Assembly: GCA_934668765.1 (NCBI GenBank)
Contig: CAKUOH010000004.1
Span: 34,516-98,515 of the forward strand
Length of the DNA: 64,000 nt
Direction of reading: 5' to 3'
Source: an uncultured Helicobacteraceae bacterium
GTDB lineage: Bacteria > Campylobacterota > Campylobacteria > Campylobacterales > Helicobacteraceae
The position numbers were made by a program, and so were the translations under genes. The notes below the pieces were generated by a model. It was given only the letters and a program-made list of their open reading frames with translations, ran no database searches and was not told the DNA's origin. Numbering within the stretch: the stretch's first letter is position 1; every line of letters starts with the position of its first letter. Positions 34,127 to 43,146 of this stretch are shown piece after piece.

Positions 34127-35772
34127 TGATGAGAAAAATATTTTTAGTTTTATTGTGCGCGAATCTTGTGTGTGTGAATCTATCCTTTGGCGCGGAATCT
34201 AAAATTTCCCACTCCCTTGCGGAGGAATACTCAAAAACTCCCCCTCCCTTGCGGAGGGGGTTGGGGGGTGGGTTTGACGCTCAAAATAATAGTAGCGCGA
34301 AATTTGCAAATAACGATTCTACCCACCCCCCAACCCCCTCCGCAAGGGAGGGGGAACAAAATGATTTCAACTCCGCAAGGGAGGGGGAATCTCCATTAGA
34401 TTCGCTAACTATTATAAAAGACATTGATAAAACGCATAGCACTTTAAGTATCCGCGAATCTTACGATAAAGTTTTGCTAAACAACGACAGCCTAAAAGCA
34501 TCGCAAAGTGGCGTAGAAAAGGCGCAAAAGCTAAAAAGTGGCGCGTGGTTTCTTTTTGCCCCGCAGATTGATATAATTGGCAATTACACTTATATGGAAA
34601 AAACGCATATTGATATAAATATCCCGCCCATATCGTTTATGAATCAGTCTATAAATCTCCCATCTATGCAAATGGACTTACACAAAAATCACTTTGCCTT
34701 TGGTATTATAAATGCCATCTATCCGCTATACACAGGCGGGAAGCGACTATCTGCGCTAAAAATGGCGGATTTAAATATCAAAGATAGCGAATTTGTATTG
34801 CAATTAAATAAAATAAATCTCTTTGAAAAGCTAGTCAAAGCCTATTTTGGCGTGAAATTAAGCTATGAAGTTTATCAAACACTGCATAGCGTGGAGTTAG
34901 GCGCATTAGCACATTTAAATAATGCTAAAAATCTCCAAGAGCAAGGGCAAATCGCAAAGATTGAATATTTGAGCGCGAGAGTCGAGTATGACAAGGCGAA
35001 AAACAAAGCACACGAGGCAAAAGACGCGCTTGATATTGCGCTACTTGCCTTTAAGACGATTTTGCAAGATGAAGAGCTCACTCAAAGTGTGGAGTTAAGC
35101 GAGAGTGGCGAGATTTTAAATCTTACGCTAACTTCAAATCTAAATGACGCGCTAGATTCGACAATTACGCTAAAATCACTGCAAAATTACAAAGACATTG
35201 CGCTATCCGCCTATCCTGCGCTAAAAAGTTTAGAAATCAAAAAGTTGCAGACAAAAGAATTAAGCGAAATTGAATTTGGCAATTTTCTGCCAACCGTTGG
35301 GCTTTATGGCGGATATGTGATAAAGGATAATAGCACAATGCTAAATCGAGCGATTCCAAGCTGGTTTGTAGGAATCAGCGCAAAAATGTCGCTTTTAAGT
35401 TCAAGTGGGCGCGTTTTCAAATATCAAGCTTCTAAAATCGCCCAAAATGAAGTAGATTATCTCCACCGCCAAGCAAAAAATGATATTTTGCTACTTGTAG
35501 AGACGACTTATAAAGAAGTGCTATCGGCAAAAGAGAGCTACAAAAATCACAGCTCAACGATTGATTTGGCGACTGAAAATCTAAACTTGCAAGAGAGAGC
35601 CTTTATCAATGGAATGGCAAGCACCGTGCAGGTTAGCGATGCGAGAAATCAACTAGCACTTGCCAAAATCGAATCGCAAAATAGTCAATACGCTTACGCA
35701 ATCGCCCTAGCAAAACTCTATGCAATAACTAATGATATTGAGAATTTTTGGATATTTTATGAGAAGCAATAA
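34126..35772 (+). CDS. TolC-family outer-membrane efflux protein with repeat-built N-terminus
   Basis: 548 aa. A signal peptide (RKIFLVLLCANLVCVNLSFGA) is followed by about 75 residues that are translated family B repeats (LRRGLGGG..., AQNNSSAKFANNDST, PTPSAREG). The TolC fold then starts at about residue 100 (SLTIIKDIDKTHSTLSIRESYDKVL), with helical repeats and ends in a short C-terminal tail. Start is ATG at 34126 or 34129; spacing to AAAGAG does not decide. First gene of an exporter with the HlyD-like and two ABC-2 genes. The insert would lie in the mature N-terminus, in the periplasm. Confidence 0.85.
   Translation: MMRKIFLVLLCANLVCVNLSFGAESKISHSLAEEYSKTPPPLRRGLGGGFDAQNNSSAKFANNDSTHPPTPSAREGEQNDFNSAREGESPLDSLTIIKDIDKTHSTLSIRESYDKVLLNNDSLKASQSGVEKAQKLKSGAWFLFAPQIDIIGNYTYMEKTHIDINIPPISFMNQSINLPSMQMDLHKNHFAFGIINAIYPLYTGGKRLSALKMADLNIKDSEFVLQLNKINLFEKLVKAYFGVKLSYEVYQTLHSVELGALAHLNNAKNLQEQGQIAKIEYLSARVEYDKAKNKAHEAKDALDIALLAFKTILQDEELTQSVELSESGEILNLTLTSNLNDALDSTITLKSLQNYKDIALSAYPALKSLEIKKLQTKELSEIEFGNFLPTVGLYGGYVIKDNSTMLNRAIPSWFVGISAKMSLLSSSGRVFKYQASKIAQNEVDYLHRQAKNDILLLVETTYKEVLSAKESYKNHSSTIDLATENLNLQERAFINGMASTVQVSDARNQLALAKIESQNSQYAYAIALAKLYAITNDIENFWIFYEKQ
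34211..34387. repeat. Family B composite element inside the TolC-like gene
   Basis: A left unit (34240-34273: CCCCCTCCCTTGCGGAGG then GGGTTGGGGGGTGGGT), a 47-nt spacer (34274-34320), and an inverted right unit (34321-34354). Two partial hairpins flank it: ACTCCCTTGCGGAGG at 34211 and CTCCGCAAGGGAGGGGG at 34371. All are in the reading frame. Confidence 0.88.
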
Positions 35773-35784
35773 GGGGGCGCAACA

Positions 35785-36771
35785 ATGAAAAATAATGCAG
35801 TAAAATTTGCAAAAATTATAGCAGTGGGCGTAATATTAGCAGCGATTGTGGTGTGGCTAGGATTTAGTTTCTATACCGCACACAAACCCAAAGAAGTATT
35901 CATTCAAGGGCAAATCGAAGCCACACAATATAGCATTAGCTCTAAAATCGCAGGGCGAATCGAGGAAGTTTTCGTCAAAAAGGGCGACCTTATCAAAGAA
36001 AATGATTTGGCTTATACGATTCATAGCCCTGAATTAGAAGCAAAAATCGCACAAGCAAAGGCAAACTATGAGGGCGCAAAGGCACTTAGAATCGAAGCGG
36101 ACAAAGGCACAAGGACGCAAACTATTCAAAGCGCAAAGGAAGTTTATGAAGCAGCAAAATCTATGGCAGATTTAGCGGAAAAGACTTACACAAGGGTGCA
36201 AAATCTCTATGATAGTGGCGTAGTTAGTCTGCAAAGGCGCGATGAGGCAGAGACGAATTTCAAAAGCGCCAAAAACAACGCAAACACCGCATATCAGCAA
36301 TACAAACTAGCCCTAGAAGGCGCGACAAAAGAGACAAAAGAGGCAGTTAAGCAAAAAGAACTTGCCGCCAAAGGAATGCTAAATGAAGTGCAATCCTACG
36401 CCAAAGATACCCAAGCATTTTCGCCTGTTAGCGGCGAAGTTAGCAATGTTTTATTGCATAAAAATGAGCTATCTCCTAGTGGATTTCCTGTGGTTTTGGT
36501 GCTAGATTTAAAAAACGCCTATTTGCGTTTTAGCGTTACAGAGGATAGACTTAATGAATTTCAAGTCGGCAGTGAATTTAGCGCATTTATCCCCGCTTTA
36601 CAAAAAGAGGGGCGATTCAAAGTGCGATATATTTCGCCTATGGGCGAATTTGCCACTTGGAAAGCGACAAATCGCAAAAATAGCTATGATATGAAATCCT
36701 TTGAAGTTGAGGCAAATATCACTAGCGAGATTGAAAATCTCCGCGCTGGAATGAGCGTTTTAATCAAATAG
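35785..36771 (+). CDS. HlyD-family membrane fusion protein
   Basis: 328 aa with one N-terminal membrane segment (KIIAVGVILAAIVVWLGFSFY), the lipoyl half-motif ISSKIAGRIEEVFVKKGDLIKENDL near residue 50, a coiled-coil hairpin (about 85-205) and the second half-motif AFSPVSGEVSNVLLHKNEL. It bridges the inner-membrane ABC-2 subunits to the TolC-like channel. GGGGGC precedes the ATG, 12 nt after the TolC-like gene. Substrate unknown. Confidence 0.88.
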   Translation: MKNNAVKFAKIIAVGVILAAIVVWLGFSFYTAHKPKEVFIQGQIEATQYSISSKIAGRIEEVFVKKGDLIKENDLAYTIHSPELEAKIAQAKANYEGAKALRIEADKGTRTQTIQSAKEVYEAAKSMADLAEKTYTRVQNLYDSGVVSLQRRDEAETNFKSAKNNANTAYQQYKLALEGATKETKEAVKQKELAAKGMLNEVQSYAKDTQAFSPVSGEVSNVLLHKNELSPSGFPVVLVLDLKNAYLRFSVTEDRLNEFQVGSEFSAFIPALQKEGRFKVRYISPMGEFATWKATNRKNSYDMKSFEVEANITSEIENLRAGMSVLIK

Positions 36772-36797
36772 GGACGCGGTAAAAAGCGCGAATCGCT

Positions 36798-37943
36798 ATG
36801 TTTGAAGCACTGCAAATTGAGCTACGACATTTTTTAAAAGATAAATTTCTTTTATTTATGTGCTTTATTATGCCGTTATTTACGGCTAGTTTTGTTTATA
36901 TGACTTTGAGTGAAAGCATCGTGCGCAATCTCCCTGTGGGAATTATAGATTTTGATAACTCACAAACAAGTCGCAATATCGCCTTTAATGTCGAATCAAG
37001 CTCCACGCTAACCATTCAAAGACATTATGAAAGCGCATTAGAGGCAAAAGAAGCCATTAGCAAAAAGGAAATTTATGCAACGATAATCTTGCCAAAAGAT
37101 TTAGAGTCTAACGCCAAAAAGGGCATTCCCACGAATCTGCCCATTTATTATAACGCCGAGCTAGTTTTTGTCGGTAAAAATATCCAAAGTGCGCTAACGC
37201 AGATTTTTGCAAATGAAAATGTCCGCCTAAAATTTAGCAAAAATATCGCAAAAAACACAAATACAACCCTTGCGATGGGCAAAAGCGTGGATATTATGCC
37301 CAAAATCATTGCGCTTTATAATCCAAATAGCGATTTTGCGGCGTTTTTGCTACCCGCACTCATTCCTTGCCTGTGGCAACTTTTTATAATCCTATGTATG
37401 ATTAGCTTTATGGCGTATGATGAACGCGATGTGGGCTATATTATCAATAAGCAAAATAAGATTCGCGCATTTTACACACACCTAACCATAAAAGTTTCGC
37501 TAAATACGCTAATATTTTTCGCGTGGTGGGGAATCTTTATGTTTAGCTTTTATAAATTTGGATTTATTGATGGCATAAACGCTCATAATGTCGCAACTAT
37601 CGCGCTTTGTGCACTTGTAACGATTTTGGCATATAGTAGCATTGGCATTTTTCTTTACGCGCTAATCCGCTCACACACTCGCGCCATAAGCATTGCTGCC
37701 GTTTATGCTGCGCCATCTTTGGCATTTGTCGGCATTACCTATCCTATCAATAATATGGAAGCGTTTGCGACATTTTGGAGCAAGATTTTGCCCATTACAA
37801 AATATTTGGAAGTCTATATGCAGCAGGCAAATTATGGGTTAGAGCCTAATTTTAGTATGCGATTTATCGCTTATAATCTTATCTTTTTGCTCTTTGGTGT
37901 GCTAGGGAGCTTAATCTATCGCCAAAAGGTGGCGTTGGTATGA
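36798..37943 (+). CDS. ABC-2 type permease subunit
   Basis: A 381-aa inner-membrane protein with the ABC-2 layout: one N-terminal segment (FLLFMCFIMPLFTASFVYM), a large periplasmic domain (about 45-180) and five or six C-terminal segments. PVGIIDFDNSQTSRNI and NAELVFVGKNIQSAL resemble the YhhJ/YbhR branch. Stop and next start overlap (ATGA). No ATP-binding subunit lies in the cluster, as I recall for the related H. pylori genes, so the energy source is unclear. Confidence 0.82.
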   Translation: MFEALQIELRHFLKDKFLLFMCFIMPLFTASFVYMTLSESIVRNLPVGIIDFDNSQTSRNIAFNVESSSTLTIQRHYESALEAKEAISKKEIYATIILPKDLESNAKKGIPTNLPIYYNAELVFVGKNIQSALTQIFANENVRLKFSKNIAKNTNTTLAMGKSVDIMPKIIALYNPNSDFAAFLLPALIPCLWQLFIILCMISFMAYDERDVGYIINKQNKIRAFYTHLTIKVSLNTLIFFAWWGIFMFSFYKFGFIDGINAHNVATIALCALVTILAYSSIGIFLYALIRSHTRAISIAAVYAAPSLAFVGITYPINNMEAFATFWSKILPITKYLEVYMQQANYGLEPNFSMRFIAYNLIFLLFGVLGSLIYRQKVALV

Positions 37944-39265
37944 TTGCGTTTCTTAATCGCATAGCAGGGCTTTTTGTTGAAGTCTTTGATTTGATTGCGC
38001 GGGAGTTAAAGGTCATTGTAACTAGTTTTTCGATTATGGTGGTAATCATTGCGGGAAATGTGTTTTATGCGTTTTTTTATCCTAGCCCTTATTTAAATGA
38101 TGTCTTGCATAAACAAAAAATCGCCGTTGTAGATGAGGATAGGACGCAAAAAAGTAGAGATTTTATTTTTAATGCAAACGCGCAAATTCGCACGGATATT
38201 GTCGCAAATACCACTATGCAAAACGCGCAATCTATGCTCTCTAACAATGAAATTTATGGCATTTTATATATTCCGCAGGATTTTGAGAAAAATGGCATAA
38301 AATCTTCTATCCCAAAAGTTTATTACATTGCAAATAACTCATATTTTTTGATTTATAGTAGCATTTTGGAGGGGTTGAATAATGCCGCAAGTGCCATTGA
38401 TTTTAAAACCACGCAAAGGCTTTTTAGCGGCGAATCTAGTGCGAATCAAAGTGCGGATTCGCCTAAAAATCCACTTTTGCCTGAATTTATCGCGCTTTTT
38501 AATCCAAGTGTGGGCTATCTTAATTATATTTTAGCAACGATTTTGATTTTTATACTGCATCAAACAATGGTAATTTCGTGTGGAATCCTTTGTGGCACAC
38601 AGATTCAGCAGTATAATCAGTATTTTTTAAATAAAGCTTACCCGCAGGATTCGCCACTAAATCTAACGCAAAAAATGAAAAATATTTCACAAAAGATTCC
38701 CTTTATCGCAAATAATGCGCGAAGCGATTCAAAGCCCACAAGCGCAAAAAATCCAAGCGATGATTTATATTTCATTCGCACAACAAGCCCGATTTTGCTA
38801 ATCTTTGCGCGAGTGAGCGCGTTTATTGTGATTTATTTTCCGCTATTTTTGTTTTATTTTGGCTTTATTTATAGCTATTACAATCTCACAACTTACGCAA
38901 ATAGTCTAAATCTAATCCTTTTTGGGCTTGTATTTATCGTAGCAACGGCTAGTTTTAGCATATTTTTGGGATTTTGTTTTAGTAGGCGCGAGTATGTCCC
39001 ACAAATTACGCTTGTAATGAGTATGCCACTGCTCTTTGGGCTAGGTGCGATTTGGCCCCAGCAGTCCATTCCTAGCGTGATTAGATTTTTTATGGATTTT
39101 GTGCCAATTACTCCAAGTGTGAGCGGATTTTTAAAGCTAAATCAAATGGGCGCGGATTTTGGCGATGTGTGGGGCGAATTTTTGCATTTATTTTTGCTAG
39201 GTGTGGGCTATGCCTTTGGTGCGTATTTGATTTTGCAAAGGCGATTCAAAAATGCGTGGCAATAG
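37940..39265 (+). CDS. ABC-2 type permease subunit, second copy
   Basis: A 441-aa paralogue-like partner of the preceding permease, with the same layout: early segment (FSIMVVIIAGNVFYAFFY), periplasmic domain with AVVDEDRTQKSRDF, then a cluster of C-terminal segments. A polar stretch of about 55 aa (QNAR... SDSKPTSAKNPSDD, residues 240-280) between segments is longer than expected. It likely forms a heterodimer with the preceding gene product. The end overlaps the start of the AzlC-like gene by 14 nt. Confidence 0.8.
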   Translation: MIAFLNRIAGLFVEVFDLIARELKVIVTSFSIMVVIIAGNVFYAFFYPSPYLNDVLHKQKIAVVDEDRTQKSRDFIFNANAQIRTDIVANTTMQNAQSMLSNNEIYGILYIPQDFEKNGIKSSIPKVYYIANNSYFLIYSSILEGLNNAASAIDFKTTQRLFSGESSANQSADSPKNPLLPEFIALFNPSVGYLNYILATILIFILHQTMVISCGILCGTQIQQYNQYFLNKAYPQDSPLNLTQKMKNISQKIPFIANNARSDSKPTSAKNPSDDLYFIRTTSPILLIFARVSAFIVIYFPLFLFYFGFIYSYYNLTTYANSLNLILFGLVFIVATASFSIFLGFCFSRREYVPQITLVMSMPLLFGLGAIWPQQSIPSVIRFFMDFVPITPSVSGFLKLNQMGADFGDVWGEFLHLFLLGVGYAFGAYLILQRRFKNAWQ

Positions 39266-40142
39266 CGCGAAACTACCCAATGAATCGTCATTGCAAGAAT
39301 CGCGAAGCGATTCGTGGCAATCCACATTAAAAAATTCCCCCTCCCTTGCGGAGGGGGCTAGGGGGCGGGTGGAATTGCCACAAGACGAATTTGCCACCGC
39401 TTTTAAAGACGCCTTTAAGCAAGATATTGAGATTCTCTTTGGCTATGTTTCTATGGGATTTTGCTGTGGTGTGCTACTAAAAACTAGCGGATTTAGCGCG
39501 ATTTACGCACTTATTATGAGTATTTTTGTGTATTCTGGCGTAATGCAGTTTTTGGCAATTAGCTTTTTTAGCGCACCTGTGAGCTTTACGGCATTGCTAA
39601 ATATCTTTTTAATCACACTTATTTTAAATTCAAGGCAGAGTTTTTACACGCTTATAATGCTTGAAAAATTCCGTGTGATGGATTTTCGGCGGTTTCTAAA
39701 TATCTTTTGGCTTACTGACGAAACCTTTGCGATTTTAAAAACCAAAAAGCCCAAATCAAATGCGAATCACTTTATATTTTTTGTGTCGCTTTTAAATTAC
39801 ATTTATTGGGGATTTGGTTGCGTTTTGGGTGCGGTGGTGGGTGGATTTATCACATTTGATACGCGCGGATTAGAATTTATAATGACGGCAATTTTTGTGG
39901 TAATTTTGCTTGATAGCCTAAAAAGCATTCGCACAAAAAAGGGCTACACTCCCGCAATCATCGGCTTTACAACCGCTATTTTTTGGCTTATTATTATCGG
40001 AGAGCAGTATTTTTTGCTAGTGGCACTCATAAGTAGCATTGCAATTTTGTGGCTTTGCTATCATAAAAAGTGGGATTTAGGGATTGAATCGCATTTAGAT
40101 TCAGACGAATCTAGCGCGGATCTACCGCAAAATAGGGCTTAA
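39252..40142 (+). CDS. azlC: AzlC-family branched-chain amino-acid exporter subunit
   Basis: 296 aa. From about residue 50 it is a normal AzlC protein (FKQDIEILFGYVSMGFCCGVLL, then VYSGVMQFLAISFF and LNSRQSFYTLIMLEKF), a membrane protein that with AzlD exports branched-chain amino acids. The first 45 residues are repeat sequence: a family A hairpin (SSLQESRSDSWQST) followed by a family B unit (NSPSLAEGARGRVELP). The true ancestral start is therefore uncertain and may be internal; no strong ribosome-binding site is seen before 39252. The azlD gene follows after 4 nt. Confidence 0.82.
   Translation: MRGNSAKLPNESSLQESRSDSWQSTLKNSPSLAEGARGRVELPQDEFATAFKDAFKQDIEILFGYVSMGFCCGVLLKTSGFSAIYALIMSIFVYSGVMQFLAISFFSAPVSFTALLNIFLITLILNSRQSFYTLIMLEKFRVMDFRRFLNIFWLTDETFAILKTKKPKSNANHFIFFVSLLNYIYWGFGCVLGAVVGGFITFDTRGLEFIMTAIFVVILLDSLKSIRTKKGYTPAIIGFTTAIFWLIIIGEQYFLLVALISSIAILWLCYHKKWDLGIESHLDSDESSADLPQNRA
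39288..39370 (+). repeat. Adjacent family A and family B units at the AzlC N-terminus
   Basis: Family A at 39288-39323: TCATTGCAAG, stem AATCGC-gaa-GCGATT, CGTGGCAATCC. Family B at 39337-39370: CCCCCTCCCTTGCGGAGG then GGGCTAGGGGGCGGGT. Both are translated in frame. Confidence 0.85.
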
Positions 40143-40146
40143 ACAA

Positions 40147-40467
40147 ATGGATTCAAATATTCTTTTAATCATCGCCACAATCGCCATTGCAAATCTCATC
40201 ACGCGCTTTTTGCCATATTTTCTAATGCCACGACAAATCCCACCATTTATCAGTTACATTTCCCGCGCTTTGCCTAGCATAATCATTGCAATGCTAGTGA
40301 TTTACTGCCTAAAAGGCACAAACATTTTTGCCCCAAACTACGGCTTAAAAGAGCTAATCAGCATTGTGGTAATCGCGCTTTTGCATTTAAGCCTAAAAAT
40401 CCACATCATCAGCATTTTAGGCGGTGTGGCGTCTTATATGATTTTAACGCAAGGATTTGGGCTATGA
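40147..40467 (+). CDS. azlD: AzlD-family small membrane protein
   Basis: 106 aa, four hydrophobic segments, with the AzlD start ILLIIATIAIANLITRFLPYFLM and RALPSIIIAMLVIYCLK. It is the small partner of AzlC in branched-chain amino-acid export. It lies 4 nt after azlC and its stop overlaps nadD (ATGA). Confidence 0.88.
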   Translation: MDSNILLIIATIAIANLITRFLPYFLMPRQIPPFISYISRALPSIIIAMLVIYCLKGTNIFAPNYGLKELISIVVIALLHLSLKIHIISILGGVASYMILTQGFGL

Positions 40468-41120
40468 GTGTGGATTTTTGCGCGAATCAAAGTGCGAATA
40501 GAAACGCAAAAATGGGCGCGAATCTAATGCGCGATTTAAATCTAGCGATTTTTGGCGGTAGTTTTAATCCCCCACACAATGGACATTGTGCGATTATTAA
40601 ATCCGCACTTGAATGTGATTTGATAAATTTTTTAGTCATTTTGCCAAATTTTAAAAATCCTTTGAAATGCGAATCCACGCCGTTTTTAAGCAATGAATCA
40701 CGCTTTGAGATATTAGAATCTATGGCGCAAAATATCGCAAATTCTACTAATGCAATTTTTTATAAAAGTCAGCCAAATCCACAAAATCTAGCACAAAATC
40801 ACAAAAAAATCATTTTGCTTTCAAATTACGAATCCACGCAAAAAAAGCCGAGTTTTGCAATCGAATCCATTTTATATTTTAAGCAACTTTACGCGCCAAA
40901 AAACTTGTATTTTATCATCGGTGCGGATATTTTAAGCGAACTAGAAAAGTGGCATAAAATCGATAAGATTCGCCAAAATGCGAAGTTTATCGTGGCTACG
41001 CGTGGCAATATTTCCATTCCAAGCGAGTTTTTGCAACTAAAAGTTAGCGAAAATATCTCATCGACAGAGATTCGCAATGCCATAATTCAAAGCAAAAATG
41101 GCACGAATCTTGCAAAATAA
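40464..41120 (+). CDS. nadD: Nicotinate-nucleotide adenylyltransferase
   Basis: Adenylates nicotinate mononucleotide to deamido-NAD. 218 aa with the nucleotidyltransferase start NLAIFGGSFNPPHNGH (the GGSFNPxHxGH motif), FLVILPNFKNPLK, and the C-terminal SSTEIRNAI (ISSTxIR motif). The N-terminus carries about 25 extra residues (MSVDFCANQSANRNAK). An internal ATG would remove them, but AAGGA precedes the ATG at 40464. Translationally coupled to azlD; rsfS follows. Confidence 0.93.
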   Translation: MSVDFCANQSANRNAKMGANLMRDLNLAIFGGSFNPPHNGHCAIIKSALECDLINFLVILPNFKNPLKCESTPFLSNESRFEILESMAQNIANSTNAIFYKSQPNPQNLAQNHKKIILLSNYESTQKKPSFAIESILYFKQLYAPKNLYFIIGADILSELEKWHKIDKIRQNAKFIVATRGNISIPSEFLQLKVSENISSTEIRNAIIQSKNGTNLAK

Positions 41121-41143
41121 ATCTTAAAAAATGGAGCGAAATT

Positions 41144-41512
41144 TTGGAAATTTTAAAAGATATTGATGACAGAGTGGCGCGAAATAGACTTGAAGTGATT
41201 GTAAATCTATTAGATAGCAAAAAAGCAGAAAATATCGCACTTTTTGACTTGCGCCAAACGCCTTATATTACGAGTTTTGTGGTGATTGCGACAAGCCTTG
41301 CGGACAAACATAGCTTTGCCCTGCTAGATATGCTAAAAACGGAGCTAAAAGCGTGTGGCGAGACATTTTATAGCGTTGATGAAGAGAGTGGTGATTGGCT
41401 AATCGCGGATTTGGGCGACATAATGATACATATTTTTACCGAAAATCACCGCAAAAAGTTTAATTTGGAAGAATTTTTGGAAAATTATCAAAAGCAAGAA
41501 GAGCGAAAATGA
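41144..41512 (+). CDS. rsfS: Ribosomal silencing factor RsfS
   Basis: Binds ribosomal protein L14 and blocks subunit joining under starvation. The 122-aa protein fits the family: DSKKAENIALFDLRQTPYITSFVVIATS near residue 24, ESGDWLIADLGDIMIHIF near residue 85. The start is TTG, with GGAG 8 nt upstream. The nadD-rsfS pairing is common. The end overlaps the next gene by 4 nt. Confidence 0.92.
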   Translation: MEILKDIDDRVARNRLEVIVNLLDSKKAENIALFDLRQTPYITSFVVIATSLADKHSFALLDMLKTELKACGETFYSVDEESGDWLIADLGDIMIHIFTENHRKKFNLEEFLENYQKQEERK

Positions 41513-43068
41513 AGCACAAGTTTCTAACAATCGCCATATTTTTTATAAGTTTTTTATCTGGGATTTTATTTTTTGGTGCGAAATATTTTAAGTTTGGGCT
41601 ATCCATCGAGCAACTACTTTTTGTCTTTGCATTCCCTATCACAGGCACAAATGATGCCATAACAGCGATGATTGTCAAAGAAGTGCTGGTGCAAGTGATA
41701 TGCCCAAGCGCGTTACTAGCGGTTTTTATGGTGCTTTTGCCAAAGATTTTGCACTCAAAATTAGCGGGTAAAATCTATAATCTTACGCAGAATCTCTTGC
41801 GCGAAATTATGGCAAAAAGCATTAAATTTAGCCTTTGTGTTAGCGTTTGTCTTTTTATTTTGGCTTTCAGTTTTGCGGATTCAAAGCTAAAATTTAGCGC
41901 GATGATAGAAAATCACTTTTTTAAGCCATACTCAAATTTTTATGAGGAAAATTATATCACGCCAAATGCAAGTGATTTTACAAAGCCAAAAAATGCAAGA
42001 AATTTGATTGTAATAATCGTTGAATCTTTGGAATCCACTTTTAGCGCAGCAAATATCCCACCATCTGCACAAAGATTTACACAAAATGGATTCGCGCAAA
42101 ATGGGGGGGGGCAGAATGATAGTAGCCAAAAATCGCACCATTCTCCGCACGGCGAGCTAATCCCTAATCTTACGCACTTTGCACAAAATGGCGTAAATTT
42201 TAGCGCAAATTCAACGCTTGGCGGACATTTGCCTAATGTCGGCTCAAGTGTTACGATACAAGCGACTATTTCTTATCTTTGTGGATTTCCTAATATCTTT
42301 CCTAAAGGCGGGATTGAACGCGCCAAAGGCAGATATTTTAGCAATGCCACCTGCATAGGCAATATTTTGGATTTACTTGGCTATAATCAAGCCGTTTTTA
42401 CGGGCGCAGATGGCGGATTTGGCGGATATAGTCAATTTATCAAAAATCAGCATTTTAGCGAATTTGATGTAAGATATTTTAGGGCGCAAGGCTATATTCC
42501 GCAGGATTATCGCACTGCGTGGGGTATAGAAGATGCTAAACTCTTTTCTTTTGCGAAAAAATATTTGGAATCTTACGACAAAAAAGAGCCTTTCGCGCTG
42601 TATATTAGCACGGTGGATACGCATTTTCCTGTCTTTGTGGATAAGGCGTTTTGTGCAGATTTGGATTTGAATTACAAAAATGCTTTCAAATGTAGTGATA
42701 GGATTATTAGCGATTTCGTGCGCTTCGTGCAGGATTCACACTTTGGAAAAAACACTAGCATTGTGATTGTGGGCGACCATTTGAGTATGGAGCGCGACTT
42801 TGTCCCACCAAATACGAAGCGATATATTTACAATGCCTTTATAAATCCGCGTTTTAGTGTGAATCCTAGCTTTGAGCTAGTCAAAAACCGCTCCCTTACG
42901 CATTATGATATTACGGCTCTCATTTTAGATTCGCTAGGATTTCAAGTAAAAGCCTTTGGATTAGGGCGCAATCCGCTTTATGGCAAAACACTCATTGAAG
43001 AATATGGACTAGAAAATTTTAATGAACTCATAACGCAACCTTCAAAAGTCTATGAGAGTTTTTGGTAA
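41509..43068 (+). CDS. OpgB/LtaS-like alkaline-phosphatase-superfamily transferase, poly-G containing
   Basis: A 519-aa inner-membrane protein. The N-terminal four or five membrane segments (residues 1-125) precede a periplasmic sulfatase-like domain with NLIVIIVESLESTFS (metal and nucleophile region), the GYNQAVFTGADGGFGGY loop, DTHFPVFVDKAF and IVIVGDHLSM (second metal site). This resembles phosphoglycerol transferases; a phosphoethanolamine transferase is an alternative. A G9 tract encodes Gly-Gly-Gly at about residues 199-201; any change not a multiple of three would truncate the enzyme, so it is a likely ON/OFF surface gene, ON here. Confidence 0.82.
   Translation: MKHKFLTIAIFFISFLSGILFFGAKYFKFGLSIEQLLFVFAFPITGTNDAITAMIVKEVLVQVICPSALLAVFMVLLPKILHSKLAGKIYNLTQNLLREIMAKSIKFSLCVSVCLFILAFSFADSKLKFSAMIENHFFKPYSNFYEENYITPNASDFTKPKNARNLIVIIVESLESTFSAANIPPSAQRFTQNGFAQNGGGQNDSSQKSHHSPHGELIPNLTHFAQNGVNFSANSTLGGHLPNVGSSVTIQATISYLCGFPNIFPKGGIERAKGRYFSNATCIGNILDLLGYNQAVFTGADGGFGGYSQFIKNQHFSEFDVRYFRAQGYIPQDYRTAWGIEDAKLFSFAKKYLESYDKKEPFALYISTVDTHFPVFVDKAFCADLDLNYKNAFKCSDRIISDFVRFVQDSHFGKNTSIVIVGDHLSMERDFVPPNTKRYIYNAFINPRFSVNPSFELVKNRSLTHYDITALILDSLGFQVKAFGLGRNPLYGKTLIEEYGLENFNELITQPSKVYESFW
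42103..42111 (+). repeat. G9 homopolymer tract
   Basis: Nine G within the catalytic domain of the OpgB-like gene, in frame as read. The surrounding segment (QNGFAQNGGGQNDSSQKSHH) is low-complexity and probably a tolerant loop. Confidence 0.9.
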
Positions 43069-43146
43069 TTCTCACGAATCCAAGCGCGAAATTGCCACCC
43101 AACGGGTTGCAAGGCGTGAGCCGAAGCAAAAAGATACAACGCGCCA

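Noticed and set aside
34211-34387. Clustered GC-rich repeats as a possible CRISPR array
   Set aside because: Units are inverted rather than direct, spacers are conserved between loci, and they are coding; no cas genes.
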